In this document: positions 42,443-50,870 of the stretch, in pieces
Layout: each line of letters opens with the position of its first letter
Numbering within the stretch: the first letter of the stretch is position 1
Assembly (NCBI RefSeq): GCF_007829815.1
Contig: NZ_VIWT01000004.1
Span: 124,001-188,000 of the forward strand
Direction: 5' to 3'
Source of the DNA: Kitasatospora viridis
Lineage (GTDB): Bacteria; Actinomycetota; Actinomycetes; Streptomycetales; Streptomycetaceae
Length of the DNA: 64,000 nucleotides
The notes under the pieces: model-generated
The model's input: the letters and a program-made list of their open reading frames with translations, nothing else
Databases searched by the model: none
What the model was told of the DNA's origin: nothing
Program-made: the position numbers and the translations under genes

Positions 42443-44017
42443 ATGTTCATCATCAGCAACACGCCACTCCAAAATTCCACGGCGGAGGGCGAATTCTGGC
42501 TGCTCAGCGACGATTCGGCCCGGACGATCCGGCAACCGGACGGCTCCCTGCTGCTGTTCGAGGGAAACCTCTACCCGGACAGCCCGGTGACCACTGCCGA
42601 TCTCGCACAGCAGTTCGCCGCCGGGCGGCCGGCACAACGGCTCGCCGAGGCGAAGGGCCAGTATTCCGGCGCCCACCTCGACCCCGCCGGCGGCACGGTC
42701 CACGCGTTCAACGATCACCTCGGCGTGCACGATGTGTTCATCCGTCAGTCCGGGGATTCCTTCGCCCTCGGGAACGATCTCGGGGCCCTGCTGCGGGCGC
42801 TGCCGACCACCGCCGACGAACTGGACGAGACCGCCGTCGAGGACTACTTCGCACTCGAATTCGCGCTGGGCGGACGAACATTCGCGCGATCCGTGCGCCG
42901 CGCCTCCCCCGCCGCGTTGATCACCGCCGAGGCCCGCGGCGGCGCGCCCCGCGCCGAGCGCTACTGGCAGTGGCAGCACGAGCCCGCCGTCGAGGGGTTC
43001 GACGACGCGGTGGACGCCATGTACGAGCTGCTGCTCGGGGCGACCCGCCGGATCGCCGCCCTCGGCAGCGCCCCGGAGCGCTGGTGCCTGGGGCTGAGCG
43101 GCGGGCTGGACTCCCGGGTGGTCGGCGCCCTCGCCCGCACCGCCGGACTGCGCCCGCACGGCTACTTCTTCGGCGAGCGGGAGTCCGACGCGGGCTCGGT
43201 CACCGGCCAACTGGCCACCGCACTCGGCATCGAGGTGCGCTTCCCCGGCCGCAACCGGGAATTCCCGGCGCACTTCGCCACCTCGCTCGACCGGTTCCCG
43301 ATGGCGAACCTGGAATGGTGCAAGTACGTCACCGGCCGGGACCGCCTGCCCGATTACGACGCGCTGCTCTCCGGGCGCCGCGCCGAACTCTTCCTGCGCG
43401 GAACGGCGCAGTACTTCCGCAGCGGATTCCCGGAACGGGCCACCCCCGAGGACTTCTACGACGCGTTCGCCGGCACCTCCGCCGACGAGGGCCACCGCAA
43501 GCCGGTCTGCGCCCGCCTCGAAGCCGAACTGCGGGACGTGCCCGGATCATCGCTGCGCAAACGGCGCCACCTCGGCCAGCTGCGGATGCACAGCTCCTGG
43601 AAGGACTGCGCGCTGTTCCGCGACTTCGCCGGCCGCCCGCACTACTCCCCCTTCGACGACCTCGACGTGATCTCCTACGGGCTGCGCCTGCCGCCCGAGT
43701 GGCAGCGCGGCGCCCGGTTCCACCGCGCCTTGCTGGAACGGCACTTCCCGCACGTCGCGGAATCCCGCATTCGCCGCGACGAGGTCGGGAACAACGACAA
43801 CAAGCCGCTGGAGCGCTGGTTGTCCGGCAACGAGGATTTCCTGCGGGCGGTCCGCGAATGCGTTCCCGACCCGGCCGAACCGGTGCCCGGGGAAAGGTCG
43901 CTGGGCAGTTACGAGGAGACCGCGCGCCGGATTTCCGAGGGCCGGCACTCCCGCAACGAGATCCACTACTTCTTCCGCCGGCTGACGGTGGCCGGCTTCC
44001 GGAAGGCCTACCTCTGA
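42443..44017 (+). CDS. asparagine-synthetase-like amide synthetase
   Basis: 524 residues. The C-terminal PP-loop synthetase domain is clear: SGGLDS at 219-224 (CLGLSGGLDSRVVGAL) and later LRMHSSWKDCALFRDF. The N-terminal region resembles the glutaminase domain of AsnB (GNLYPDSP, FNDHLGVHDVF), but the protein begins MFIISNT and lacks the catalytic Cys2. So it likely uses free ammonia or an amine instead of glutamine. Related cluster enzymes form amides on natural products. It is divergent from the operon and could form the amide bond of a peptidyl or amidated uronic acid. A ribosome site AGGAAGG precedes the ATG. Confidence 0.85.
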   Translation: MFIISNTPLQNSTAEGEFWLLSDDSARTIRQPDGSLLLFEGNLYPDSPVTTADLAQQFAAGRPAQRLAEAKGQYSGAHLDPAGGTVHAFNDHLGVHDVFIRQSGDSFALGNDLGALLRALPTTADELDETAVEDYFALEFALGGRTFARSVRRASPAALITAEARGGAPRAERYWQWQHEPAVEGFDDAVDAMYELLLGATRRIAALGSAPERWCLGLSGGLDSRVVGALARTAGLRPHGYFFGERESDAGSVTGQLATALGIEVRFPGRNREFPAHFATSLDRFPMANLEWCKYVTGRDRLPDYDALLSGRRAELFLRGTAQYFRSGFPERATPEDFYDAFAGTSADEGHRKPVCARLEAELRDVPGSSLRKRRHLGQLRMHSSWKDCALFRDFAGRPHYSPFDDLDVISYGLRLPPEWQRGARFHRALLERHFPHVAESRIRRDEVGNNDNKPLERWLSGNEDFLRAVRECVPDPAEPVPGERSLGSYEETARRISEGRHSRNEIHYFFRRLTVAGFRKAYL

Positions 44018-44295
44018 TTGCTGCCACCCTGGCACGCGGCGGACCGCCGCAGGCCGCGACACGCGCGAGGGCCTGCGCCGCTCAGCCGATCGGCGGTCCC
44101 GCCCCCGGGCGCACCGCACCCGCGGGGTTCGCCCGTTCGGGGAGTTACCGGGAGGCGGACCCGGCCGCTCGTTGACTTCGGGTGACGCCCGGATGATTCT
44201 GCCGCTACAGCGGCCGTGCTCCGCGCCGGCCTTCCGCCCTCCACATCGGAAGCCCCGCCCGACTCCGGCCTCCCGTCGTCTCCGGAAGGTCCGTC

Positions 44296-46659
44296 ATGCG
44301 CGGATTTCTCAGACCACCACCCCGCTCCCCTCACCGGTCGGACCGCCCTGTCAGGCGCGCCGGGCGCGCGCTGCTCGTCGCGGCCCTGACGGCGGCCGGG
44401 CTGCTCCCGCTCGCCACCCCGGCCTCGTCCCAGGCGCCGGACCTCGAACCGGCGACGCCGGTCGTGGCCACGGCCGGGGACGGCACCACGACGGTCTTCG
44501 TCCGCGGCAGCGCCAACGGCCTGTTCCGCCGCGACCGCGACCCGGACACCGGCCAGTGGGGCCAGTGGGCCGACACCGGGGGCCGGACCGACGGCATCCC
44601 CAGCGTCGGCCGCCGCCTGGACGGCCGGCTGGAGGTCTTCGCCCGCCGCGCCTCCGGCCACCTGTGGCACCAGGCGCAGGGCGACTGGGGCTGGGGCGCC
44701 TGGGACGACATGGGCACCCCGCCCGGCACCACCGTGGCGGGCACGGCGGCCGTGGTGACCGACGACAACACCGCCACCTCCGCCGACTCCGGCGGCCTGG
44801 TGCAGGCGAACGCCGACGGCCGGCTGGAGCTCTTCGTCCGCGGCGCGGACAACGCGATCTGGCACCGCGCCCAGGTCGCTCCCAACGGCAAGGCCTGGAG
44901 CCCGTGGGAGCAGTTGGGTGGCGGCCCGTGGGCGGGTGCACCCGCCGCCGTCGTCACCGGGTCCGGCCGCATCGCGCTGGTCGCCCGTACCCCGGACGGG
45001 CACCTGGAGGCGACCGGCCAGAAGCAGCCGGGCACCCAGCACAACGCGCTGCCTCCCGACAACTGGACCGCCTGGACCGACCTCGGCGGCGGCTACGTCA
45101 GCAACCCCGCGCTGGCGACCAGCACCTACGTCGAGGACGCCGCGCATCCCGGCAAGCACCCCACCGGCTCGCTGCTCCAGGCGGTCGCCAACCGCAGCGA
45201 CCACCACCCGTGGATCGTGGCCCAGTCCAAGCCCGGCAACACCGCCCACCCCGGTGGCACCTGGGACGTCGACCACCCGTTCGACCTCGGGCTGAACCTC
45301 ACCGGGCCGCCGGTGGTCGCCGCCACCAGCGACGGGCGCCTGTCGGTGTTCGGCCCCGACGCCAACCACGACGTCGTCTCCCGCTCCCAGACCCTCTCAC
45401 CGGTCCCGGACACCGACCCCACCGGGATCTGGGCCGGCGACTGGGCCCACCTCACCGGTGCGAACGCCAACACGCTCACCGTCACCCGCACCACGAGCGG
45501 CGCCTTCACCCTGCTCGCCGTCGACACGGCCTCGAACAAGCTGTTCGCTCGCGACCAGCTCGCCGCCGGCACCTCCACCTCCCCGTCGGGGACCTGGCTC
45601 GACTGGAGCGACCTCGCCACGATCGGCTCCGGCCCCTGCGACGGTCCCGGTTCGCTCTCCTGCCTCGACATCACCAGCTACGACCTGGGCCTCGCCCTCG
45701 ACCTCCCGACCGACGGGACCAATCAACTCGTCCGCACCACAGCTGACGCATCGTCACCGAGCCAGCGCTGGTCCCTCGTTCCGCTGCCCGGCGACACCGG
45801 CGGCACGTTCCGGATCGTCAACGGCAACGGCCAGTGCATCGCCGAGCAGACCGAGACCATCGGCCCGTGGCACCTGCGCCTCGGCGACTGCGGCACCGAC
45901 GGCTACCTCACCTCGTGGTACCTCGAACCGATCGTCACCGGGAACACCGAGAAGCCGCTCGGCTACTACATCCACCAGGCCGGCAAGCCCGCCGGCGACG
46001 AGTACTGCCTCACCGCGCTGCAGAACGGCGTGTACGCCCACCCCGCCAGCGAGGTCGAGCGGGTCGACTGCGGTGTCGGCGACCCGAACGAGAAGCAGGC
46101 CTGGATGCTGGGCCGCAACGGCGTGGTCGGCGCCCCCGGCATCCTCGAACTCGCCCTCCAGCACGCCGCCGCGGTGTGCGCCTCCGGCGACTCGTCCAGC
46201 AGCTGCTCCTTCCAGGACACCAACACTCCGCCCGCCTACAACGGACCCGGCTGCGTGGTCGGCGACATCCTCTACAACGCGAGCCCCGGCAGCGACGCCG
46301 ACTACACCGCCAAGTGGGAGCACACGACCGGCTCCGAGTGGTCGGTCGGCGGTGAACTGTCCATCCAGCCCTTCGAGAAGCTCGGGGTCACCTTCACCAC
46401 CGACCACACCTGGGTCGACGAGAGCAGCACCGCCGAGGACGCGACCATCACCGTGCCGCCCGGACAGTTCGGCTGGGTCGAACAGTCCTCCGTGGTCCGC
46501 GAGAGCGTCGGCTACTGGAGGATCAGCTTCCGCGGGTACACGTACACCTTCCCCGGCCGCAACCTCACCGGTGCCACGGACACCACCGGGGGCAAGACCC
46601 TGGTCGTCGTCACCAAGACCGCGGCCGAGCCGCCCACCGACGCCGTCTGCAACCAGTAG
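44296..46659 (+). CDS. secreted propeller/ricin-like protein with a pore-forming-like C terminus
   Basis: 787 residues with a Sec signal (RRAGRALLVAALTAAGLLPLA, cleaved near ASSQA). Residues 40-420 are PLL-type lectin blades (VFVRGSANGLFRRDRD, VFARRASGHLWHQAQG, LFVRGADNAIWHRAQ). Residues 470-600 look like a ricin-B-type module with QCIAE and Cys pairs. The last 180 residues include YTAKWEHTTGSEWSVGGELS and ITVPPGQFGWVEQSSV, an alternating Ser/Thr strand pattern seen in aerolysin-like toxins. It may be a cell-binding toxin or a surface lectin. This is an inference from sequence pattern. Confidence 0.65.
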   Translation: MRGFLRPPPRSPHRSDRPVRRAGRALLVAALTAAGLLPLATPASSQAPDLEPATPVVATAGDGTTTVFVRGSANGLFRRDRDPDTGQWGQWADTGGRTDGIPSVGRRLDGRLEVFARRASGHLWHQAQGDWGWGAWDDMGTPPGTTVAGTAAVVTDDNTATSADSGGLVQANADGRLELFVRGADNAIWHRAQVAPNGKAWSPWEQLGGGPWAGAPAAVVTGSGRIALVARTPDGHLEATGQKQPGTQHNALPPDNWTAWTDLGGGYVSNPALATSTYVEDAAHPGKHPTGSLLQAVANRSDHHPWIVAQSKPGNTAHPGGTWDVDHPFDLGLNLTGPPVVAATSDGRLSVFGPDANHDVVSRSQTLSPVPDTDPTGIWAGDWAHLTGANANTLTVTRTTSGAFTLLAVDTASNKLFARDQLAAGTSTSPSGTWLDWSDLATIGSGPCDGPGSLSCLDITSYDLGLALDLPTDGTNQLVRTTADASSPSQRWSLVPLPGDTGGTFRIVNGNGQCIAEQTETIGPWHLRLGDCGTDGYLTSWYLEPIVTGNTEKPLGYYIHQAGKPAGDEYCLTALQNGVYAHPASEVERVDCGVGDPNEKQAWMLGRNGVVGAPGILELALQHAAAVCASGDSSSSCSFQDTNTPPAYNGPGCVVGDILYNASPGSDADYTAKWEHTTGSEWSVGGELSIQPFEKLGVTFTTDHTWVDESSTAEDATITVPPGQFGWVEQSSVVRESVGYWRISFRGYTYTFPGRNLTGATDTTGGKTLVVVTKTAAEPPTDAVCNQ

Positions 46660-46716
46660 CACCGGCAGCGGTCCACAGCCCCGGCAGCAATCCGCACGAC
46701 CCCCTAACTCCGGTGT

Positions 46717-46741
46717 GACACACTCGTTCTGACGGTGTGTC
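46717..46741. promoter_or_regulatory. dyad upstream of the WXG operon
   Basis: GACACAC (46717-46723) and GTGTGTC (46735-46741) form a 7-base stem with an 11-base loop. A TAGAAT -10 box (46742-46747) follows directly. It lies 43 bases before the ATG at 46785. The dyad may be an operator for the WXG operon or a terminator for the preceding gene. Confidence 0.45.
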
Positions 46742-46784
46742 TAGAATTCGGCGATGACCGGATCGGCCGGAGTCAGGGGGACTC

Positions 46785-47078
46785 ATGTCGGACTTCAGCG
46801 TGGACACGGACGCGCTGGCCCAGCTCGCGAAGGACCTCCAGGGCTGCGCCGACGACCTGGACCACGGGCTGAAGGCCCTGCACGACGCCGGCGCCACCGG
46901 GCTCGGCTTCGACTTCCTGGACAGCTCGTGCCGGCACTTCCAGAGCAAGTGGGAGTACGGGCTGAAACAGGTCCGGGAGTGCGTGAAGACCCTGCACGAG
47001 GGCCTCGGCACGGTGCAGCAGAACTACGCCCAGAACGAGCAGGGCCTCGCGGACTCCCTGAAGGCGGGCACCACGTGA
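46785..47078 (+). CDS. WXG100-like small helical protein
   Basis: 97 residues, helical throughout, with SVDTDALAQLAKDLQGCADDLDHGLKAL and a mid-protein HFQSKWEYGLKQVRECV hinge. The W-x-x-G turn is a variant of the W-x-G hairpin. Such proteins are ESX/type VII secretion partners that form heterodimers. It overlaps the next gene by four bases (GTGA), and that gene carries a clear WTG motif. The two are probably partners. The core type VII genes were not seen. Confidence 0.72.
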   Translation: MSDFSVDTDALAQLAKDLQGCADDLDHGLKALHDAGATGLGFDFLDSSCRHFQSKWEYGLKQVRECVKTLHEGLGTVQQNYAQNEQGLADSLKAGTT

Positions 47079-48409
47079 CGCAGCAGCGGGCCTGGACGGG
47101 GCTGGGTTTCAACCCGGCGCCGGGTGACGAGGCCGTGGTCTCGGGTCTCGGCACCGGCCTGCGTTCGGTGGCCGGGCGCCTGATCGACGTGCACTCCACG
47201 CTGACGAAGATCGCGGCGGGGCAGGGCGAGTGGACGGGCGAGGCGGCCAAGGCCTTCGCCGACCACCTGGGCAAGCTGCCCGGCTACCTGCAGGACGCCT
47301 CCGACTCGATCACCCTGGCCTACCAGGAACTCGACAAGTGGCACGCCTCCCTGACGGCCAACCAACCCCGGGCGGTCGCCCTGGACGACCAGGCGACCGC
47401 CGCCCGGCAGGCCCTGGCCGACGCCCAGGCCGGCCACCGCACCGCCGCCGCGGCGCCCGACCTGGGCCTGGCCGGGCAGCAGTTCCCCGACCAGGCCTCC
47501 CGGGACGCCGCGCAGGCCCGCTACGACACGGCCAAGGCGCAGCTCGACACCGCGGCCGCCAAGGTCCAGAGCGCCTCCGACACGCTCGACCACTACGTCG
47601 GACAGGGCCACGACCTGGCCGGCGCCCACGAGAAGGACGCCCGGTACACGGCGGGCAAGCTCAAGGCCGCGGCCGACAGCAAGGCGCCGCCGGAGCCGGG
47701 CCTGTGGCACCGGATCGGCCACTGGCTCAACCAGCACGGCGGCGACCTGCTCACCGTGGCGGCCGCGGTGGCCGGCGTCGCGGCGATCTTCTTCCCCGGC
47801 ATGGCCATCGTCGCGATCGGGCTCAGCATGGCGGCGGCCGCCGCGCACGCCCGCCAGTACGGCCTGAGCGGGCTCTGGCCGCCGAACGCGGCGAACATCG
47901 GCAACGACCTCACCCTGGCCGGCGACCTGCTCGGCGCGATCCCCGGGGTGGGCGTCGCCGCGAAGGGCCTGCAGGTCGGCACGAAGGCCGCGGACGGCGT
48001 CCGCGCGGCCGAGGGCGGCATGGCCGCCGTCAAGGTCGGGGTCAAGACGACGGCCAGCGAGATCCGGCTCGGCGCCCGGGGCATCGACCCGGCCACCCCG
48101 CTGATCAGCAAGCCGACCGAGTGGGCGGCCATGAAGCTCGGCGCCTCCAAGCTCACTGCGATGGACATCTCCGACGGGGTGCAGGCGACCACCACCCTGG
48201 CCCTCACCGCGCCGACGGCCTACTCGCTCACCGTGAACAACCCGGGCCCGGGCCTGACCAGCGGCGTCAACTACACCACCGGGGCGGGCAACCTGTTCGG
48301 CGGCACCGGGCTGGCCGGCGGCATCAAGAAGCAGCACGTCCAGGGCACCGCGGGGACGCTGCTGACGCTGGGCAACATGATCGGCGTCGGCGTCTGGGCC
48401 TTCGGGTGA
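47075..48409 (+). CDS. WXG-domain protein with C-terminal membrane region
   Basis: 444 residues from the GTG at 47075. Residues 1-110 are a WXG100-like helical hairpin (GEWTGEAAKAFADHL). Residues 110-210 form an alanine- and lysine-rich coiled-coil-like segment. A hydrophobic region near 228-265 follows (LLTVAAAVAGVAAIFFPGMAIVAIGLSM in two parts), which suggests membrane insertion. The C terminus is glycine-rich with no known toxin motif. It resembles LXG or type VII effector proteins. The operon order (small partner, WXG protein, accessory) supports that. The effector activity is unknown. Confidence 0.7.
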   Translation: MTQQRAWTGLGFNPAPGDEAVVSGLGTGLRSVAGRLIDVHSTLTKIAAGQGEWTGEAAKAFADHLGKLPGYLQDASDSITLAYQELDKWHASLTANQPRAVALDDQATAARQALADAQAGHRTAAAAPDLGLAGQQFPDQASRDAAQARYDTAKAQLDTAAAKVQSASDTLDHYVGQGHDLAGAHEKDARYTAGKLKAAADSKAPPEPGLWHRIGHWLNQHGGDLLTVAAAVAGVAAIFFPGMAIVAIGLSMAAAAAHARQYGLSGLWPPNAANIGNDLTLAGDLLGAIPGVGVAAKGLQVGTKAADGVRAAEGGMAAVKVGVKTTASEIRLGARGIDPATPLISKPTEWAAMKLGASKLTAMDISDGVQATTTLALTAPTAYSLTVNNPGPGLTSGVNYTTGAGNLFGGTGLAGGIKKQHVQGTAGTLLTLGNMIGVGVWAFG

Positions 48410-49083
48410 ACCGGCCGGCCGACGGCCCCGGCCCGTCGCTGTGGTTCGACGCGCCGATCGGCTTCACCGAACTGCCGCTCGACGCGGACCCCGAGGACCG
48501 CACGGTCCGGGTCCTGGACGGCCTGGACGCGTTCTACCCGCAGGCCACCGCGGAGCAGAAGCTCAGCGCCGCGCTCAGCGCCGAGGCCGGGCTGCGCGCC
48601 CAACTGGCGCAGGGGCTCTGCTACGCGGCCGACTGCCGCTACCTGGCCGAGGACGGCCAGGTGATCCTGGGCACCTTCCAGCTCTTCGCCCGCCCGGAGC
48701 CGGTCGGCGAGCCGCTCACCTTCGCCCAGCGCAACGCGCGACAGCTCGCGGCGCAGCGCCCGGACGCCGAGGTGGGCGTCCTCGGGCTGCCCTGCGGCCG
48801 GGCCCTGGTCGCCACCGAGGACCGGGTGGTGCCGGTCCCCGCCGGCACCTACGGCACCGAGCGGCACGGCACGGCGACGATCCGTCAACTGGAGGTGCTG
48901 CTCGCCCACCCGGACGCCTCCCACCTGCTCGTGCTGGTCTTCGGCACCGAGCACGTGGCGTACTGGGAGGAGTGGCTGCCCGTGCTGGCGCAGGCGCTGG
49001 GCGGGCTCTCCTTCTACCCGCCGGCCGCCGGCGGGCCCGGCGCCACTCCTGCCGGTGACCGGATCCGGGCGGCGTTCGGATGA
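48406..49083 (+). CDS. conserved hypothetical protein of the WXG operon
   Basis: 225 residues from a GTG at 48406 that overlaps the previous stop by four bases. No known domain is recognised. It begins SLWFDAPIGFTELPLDADPEDRT and contains LCYAADCRYLAEDGQVILGTFQLF and HLLVLVFGTEHVAYWEEWLPVLAQALGG. It appears soluble with mixed alpha/beta structure. Its place directly after the WXG protein suggests a chaperone or immunity role, but this is not supported by motif. The next gene start overlaps its stop by four bases. Confidence 0.7.
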   Translation: MNRPADGPGPSLWFDAPIGFTELPLDADPEDRTVRVLDGLDAFYPQATAEQKLSAALSAEAGLRAQLAQGLCYAADCRYLAEDGQVILGTFQLFARPEPVGEPLTFAQRNARQLAAQRPDAEVGVLGLPCGRALVATEDRVVPVPAGTYGTERHGTATIRQLEVLLAHPDASHLLVLVFGTEHVAYWEEWLPVLAQALGGLSFYPPAAGGPGATPAGDRIRAAFG

Positions 49084-49679
49084 GCGGGCAGCCCCGCAGC
49101 GTCCGGCGCCTGGTCATGGGCACCGCGGCCGTGCTGCTGCTCACGCTCGGCGGCGTCCTCGGCCTGATCCTGGCTCAGGTGTACCTCGCCTCCTGGGCGG
49201 TGACGCTGCTCTGGATCGGCTACGCGCTGCTGGTGACCGTCGGGATGCTCCGGCTGGCCGGGGTGGAGAGCGGGTGCCAATCGGCGTTCGCGGTGGTCCT
49301 GCTGGCCTTCGTCGCCTGGCTGCCCGGGGCCTCCGCCGCCACCCAGCTCCGCCTCGACCTGCACGGCCGGACCACCGAGGCGCTCGTGGTCGACGTCCAG
49401 CACAGCGTGGTGGACCGCGACCAGCGCTGGCAGGCGACCCTGCACCTGCCCGACGGCACCCCCGTCCCCGGGCCGCCGCTGCTCGACAGGTCGCAGCTCC
49501 TGCACCCGGGCGACACCGTCCGGGTCGTCTTCGACCCGGACGGCACGGTCGCCCCCCGCCGCCCGGCGGACGTCCACCCGTGGCAGGACACCGGCTGGTC
49601 CCTCGCCTTCGCCGTGCCGCTGGCCGCGGCCGTCGTCTGGGCCGGCCTGCGGGGGCGCCGGGGGCGCAAGGGCCGCTGA
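49080..49679 (+). CDS. membrane protein of the WXG operon, DUF3592-like
   Basis: 199 residues from an ATG at 49080 that overlaps the preceding stop. Three N-terminal transmembrane helices (LVMGTAAVLLLTLGGVLGLIL, WAVTLLWIGYALLVTVGML, AFAVVLLAFVAWLPG) and one C-terminal helix (WSLAFAVPLAAAVVWAGL) enclose a beta-rich extramembrane part with GRTTEALVVDVQHS and LHPGDTVRVVFDPDGTV. That pattern resembles DUF3592. It ends inside a strong terminator, so it closes the operon. Confidence 0.7.
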   Translation: MSGQPRSVRRLVMGTAAVLLLTLGGVLGLILAQVYLASWAVTLLWIGYALLVTVGMLRLAGVESGCQSAFAVVLLAFVAWLPGASAATQLRLDLHGRTTEALVVDVQHSVVDRDQRWQATLHLPDGTPVPGPPLLDRSQLLHPGDTVRVVFDPDGTVAPRRPADVHPWQDTGWSLAFAVPLAAAVVWAGLRGRRGRKGR

Positions 49680-49706
49680 CCCGACCGCCGCTGTCGGTGG
49701 GTCAGC
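49675..49706. terminator. bidirectional terminator between convergent genes
   Basis: GCTGACCC (49675-49682) and GGGTCAGC (49699-49706) form an 8-base stem, extended by ACCG/CGGT with one bulged G. The stop codons of the WXG-operon membrane protein and the flavin monooxygenase both fall within it. Confidence 0.75.
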
Positions 49707-50781
49707 CCGGCAGCAGACGGGCCACCGCGTCGCGCAGCCCGGTGCGCTCGGTGGAGACGAAGCGGTGCAGGGTCCGCGAGCCGAAGGCGACCCGCTGGGC
49801 GCCGCGCCGGCGTTCGCGGTCGTAGGCACGCAGGGCGGCCGGCAGGTCGGCGGGTCCGCGTTCGGCCACGGCGCGGGTGAGGGCCTCCGCGTCCAGGATC
49901 GCCGTGCAGGCGCCCTGCCCGAGGTTGGGGGTCATGGCGTGCGCCGCGTCGCCGACCAGTGCGACGTGGCCGGCCTGTCCGCCTCTTCTCCCCTGTCCGC
50001 CGTGCACGAAGGTCGGCAGCGCGGGGTACAGGTGCCGCATCTCGTAGCGGAGCCAGCCGGCCGGATCGGTCTCGGTGAGGATCCGCGGGATCGGCTCGTG
50101 CCAGCCCTCGAAGAGGCCGCGCAGCTGCTCGGCGGTGGTGGCCCCGGGCACGGCGGCGTACCAGTTGGTGCGGCCCGGCTCGACGGGGGTCAGCCCGAAG
50201 AACCGGCCCCTCCCCCAGGTCTCGCCGTACACCTCGGTCTCGAAGTCCGCGATGCCGATCCAGGCGACGGTCCCGACCTGCCGCGGGCCGCTGCGCCCGC
50301 CGAAGCAGGCGGTCCGCACGGCGCTGCCGATGCCGTCGGCGCCGACCACCAGGTCGTGTCCTCCCACCAGCGCCGCCACGTCGGTGACGCTCTCGCCGAG
50401 CGTGAGCTCCACGTCCCCGTGCGCCACCAGCTCGCCGAGCAGGGCGTCGATCAGGTGCGGCCGGGAGACCAGCAGTTCGGGCCGGCCGAACTTCCGCTCG
50501 ATCCGCTCCAGCGGCAGGCTCGCCAGCACCCGCCCCTGCGGCGTGCGCACCCGCGCGCCCCGGTAGGGCACGGCCCGCCGGCCGACCGCCGCACCCACCC
50601 CGAGCTGGTCGAGCGCGCGCTGCGCGGTGGGGTGCAGGGCGAAGGCGGTGCCGTACCGCTCCGGCTGCGCCCTGCGCTCCAGGACCTTCACCCGCCACCC
50701 CGCGCGGCGCAGCCCCAGCGCCGTCGCCAGCCCGCCGACCCCCGCCCCGACGACAACCGCCGTACCGGTCAACCCGGTCAT
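49702..50781 (-). CDS. FAD-dependent monooxygenase
   Basis: 359 residues from the ATG at 50781; a GTG at 50784 is an alternative. The FAD-binding GxGxxG motif is TAVVVGAGVGGLATALGLRR. The DG motif is HDLVVGADGIGSAVR, and the GD motif is HVALVGDAAHAMTPNLGQG. These three are diagnostic of the PHBH-like aromatic hydroxylase class. It uses NAD(P)H and oxygen to hydroxylate a substrate that is not known. It is divergent from a TetR gene, and the palindrome at 50805-50818 lies between them. The regulator probably represses it. Confidence 0.88.
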   Translation of the reverse strand: MTGLTGTAVVVGAGVGGLATALGLRRAGWRVKVLERRAQPERYGTAFALHPTAQRALDQLGVGAAVGRRAVPYRGARVRTPQGRVLASLPLERIERKFGRPELLVSRPHLIDALLGELVAHGDVELTLGESVTDVAALVGGHDLVVGADGIGSAVRTACFGGRSGPRQVGTVAWIGIADFETEVYGETWGRGRFFGLTPVEPGRTNWYAAVPGATTAEQLRGLFEGWHEPIPRILTETDPAGWLRYEMRHLYPALPTFVHGGQGRRGGQAGHVALVGDAAHAMTPNLGQGACTAILDAEALTRAVAERGPADLPAALRAYDRERRRGAQRVAFGSRTLHRFVSTERTGLRDAVARLLPG

Positions 50782-50804
50782 CACGCCTCCCCGGTCTGTG
50801 GACC

Positions 50805-50818
50805 ACCACAACTGTGGT
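50805..50818. promoter_or_regulatory. TetR operator between divergent genes
   Basis: ACCACA (50805-50810) and TGTGGT (50813-50818) form a dyad around AC, in the 89-base gap between the monooxygenase and TetR genes. A GGTACCACGG block follows directly. It is the natural site for the TetR protein encoded at 50871. Confidence 0.55.
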
Positions 50819-50870
50819 ACCACGGCTGGGGTAGGGTGGGCAAGGCACCGAGGAACGAGGAGCACTGAGG

